DNA of 6,318 nucleotides from an uncultured Clostridia bacterium. GTDB taxonomy: Bacteria > Bacillota > Clostridia > Oscillospirales > Ruminococcaceae. Both the position numbers and the translations under genes were made by a program. The stretch covers positions 1 to 6,318 of the forward strand of contig CANEHP010000130.1 of assembly GCA_947427325.1 (NCBI GenBank). The letters are read 5' to 3'. The notes below the pieces were generated by a model. The model was not told the DNA's origin, made no database searches, and saw only the letters and a list, made by a program, of their open reading frames with translations. Below are positions 5,631 through 6,318 of this stretch, one piece after another; within the stretch, counting starts at the first letter, position 1; each line of letters begins with the position of its first letter.

Positions 5631-5814
5631 AACCGAATTCCTTTATGGAATTTTCCGCACATTCATCGGGAAGGCGCATACCATCAAATTTTTCCACGAT
5701 TTCATTGTCCAAAAAATCACGGCACCGAATATTTTCCCGAAGGCTTTCACGAAACTCCTCCACTTCGTTGTTCCGCTTAGCTTCGGAAAAAGAAAACTTA
5801 TACAAAGGCTTCAT
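5608..5814 (-). pseudogene. DUF3849-like mobile-element protein, truncated
   Basis: A 68-residue frame resembling the start of DUF3849 proteins, which are common in clostridial integrative elements and have no established function. The recognisable pattern is PLYKFSFSEAKRNNEVEEFR, a charged helix with CRDFLD, and ECAENSIKEFGYDR. The family normally continues well past FGYDR (with a block like VLANT), but here the frame ends after eight more bases' worth of family-like codons in TGA (5608-5610), inside sequence that in another frame is recombinase. Its ATG overlaps the end of the antirepressor gene by 17 bp, with GAAAGGA about nine bases upstream, so the original pair was translationally coupled. 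The family assignment is from memory of the consensus and should be treated as probable. Confidence 0.6.
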
Positions 5815-6318
5815 TGCAACACGTCCTTTCGCACATCGGCAAAACGCCTCTTTCCCTCAAAAATTCGTACAAAAACAGTCTCCCCTTCATCGTCCAGCAT
5901 GTGTGCATAGAGGCTTTGTTTTCGGCATATTTGTAGGTTTTGCTCTGCGTATATCCGTTGTTGGCGTATTCGGCATACAGAACCCAAGAATTGCGAATGG
6001 GATACTGGATTCCGTACTCATGAAGCATTTTGTTAAAGGCAATCGCCGACATTCCGTAATCCTTTGCGATCTGCGTTACGGGTACATTGTTCGTACTATT
6101 CAGTATTTCATCGTAATACCTTGCTTTGACTGACAAACGAGCATTTTCAACCGAAAGGTCGGTGTTCCTTTTCTGCTCGTCCGCAAGAGCCTGCAAAATC
6201 TCGATAAGGTTTTCGGGTTTGCAAAGGCTTTGGTACAAGGCTTCGGGTGTGAAGTATGCTCCGTATTTTCTCAGCGAGGGCAAAATTTTAGAAGTGACCC
6301 AATGCTTAAATTTTTTTG
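5798..6318 (-). CDS. Phage antirepressor with KilAC domain (5' end outside window)
   Basis: The reading frame enters from the right edge and shows about 172 residues. The visible start FKHWVTSKILPSLRKYGAY is the typical end of a BRO-N domain, found upstream of KilAC in phage antirepressors. A short helical linker follows, then the KilAC-type DNA-binding region: ARYYDEILNSTNNVPVTQIAKDYGMSA, a helix-turn-helix-like stretch, and further on WTMKGRLFLYEFLRERGVLP. An internal TTG at 6283 is not the real start, because family-like sequence continues upstream of it to the edge. KilAC/BRO proteins are thought to bind DNA and, in temperate phages, to counter the prophage repressor. The C-terminus appears complete (TAA at 5798-5800). 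Together with the DUF3849 and recombinase fragments it marks a decayed prophage or integrative element. Confidence 0.85.
   Translation of the reverse strand, partial: KKFKHWVTSKILPSLRKYGAYFTPEALYQSLCKPENLIEILQALADEQKRNTDLSVENARLSVKARYYDEILNSTNNVPVTQIAKDYGMSAIAFNKMLHEYGIQYPIRNSWVLYAEYANNGYTQSKTYKYAENKASMHTCWTMKGRLFLYEFLRERGVLPMCERTCCNEAFV

Noticed and set aside
5645..6133. Plus-strand 162-codon frame
   Set aside because: Antisense to the KilAC antirepressor and DUF3849 fragments, both of which have recognisable family patterns.

Overview
The window is AT-rich with strong GGAGG-type ribosome binding sites. Its gene content (LytTR/GHKL two-component pair, KilAC antirepressor, DUF3849 protein, IS110-family relic) points to a low-GC Firmicute, most likely a gut-type Clostridia (Ruminococcaceae/Lachnospiraceae-like). 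That assignment is inferred from gene families, not from a marker gene. All intact genes are on the minus strand.

Reading along the minus strand from the right end: 6318-5304 is a decayed prophage or integrative-element remnant. It holds the 3' part of a KilAC-domain antirepressor, a truncated DUF3849 gene overlapping it, and the C-terminal third of a tyrosine recombinase joined out of frame to the DUF3849 fragment. A clean sigma-A-type promoter (5099-5127) then drives a LytTR response regulator (4357-5070) and a GHKL histidine kinase (3054-4355), one base apart.

The 365-bp gap between the kinase and the next large gene (2690-3053) is the most interesting stretch. It holds two identical 12-bp direct repeats 22 bp apart, matching LytTR operators. 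Just downstream are an extended -10 promoter, a long palindrome over the -10, a strong ribosome binding site, and an unannotated 22-codon ORF for a tryptophan-rich peptide. A 597-aa peptidase-less ABC exporter follows (896-2689). The simplest model is a self-contained peptide signalling or bacteriocin-like circuit. The constitutive sensor/regulator pair would bind the repeats and switch on the peptide plus its exporter, and the peptide may be the signal, the effector or both. No AgrB-type processing protein, C39 peptidase or modification enzyme is visible, so this is not a standard agr, blp or lanthipeptide locus.

Left of the exporter, 254 to about 830 on the plus strand is the wreck of an IS110-family transposase. 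It has an N-terminal fragment, a deleted middle, and a frameshifted C-terminal fragment. Positions 1-253 hold no gene I can support, only short repeats that might be part of the insertion element's non-coding end.
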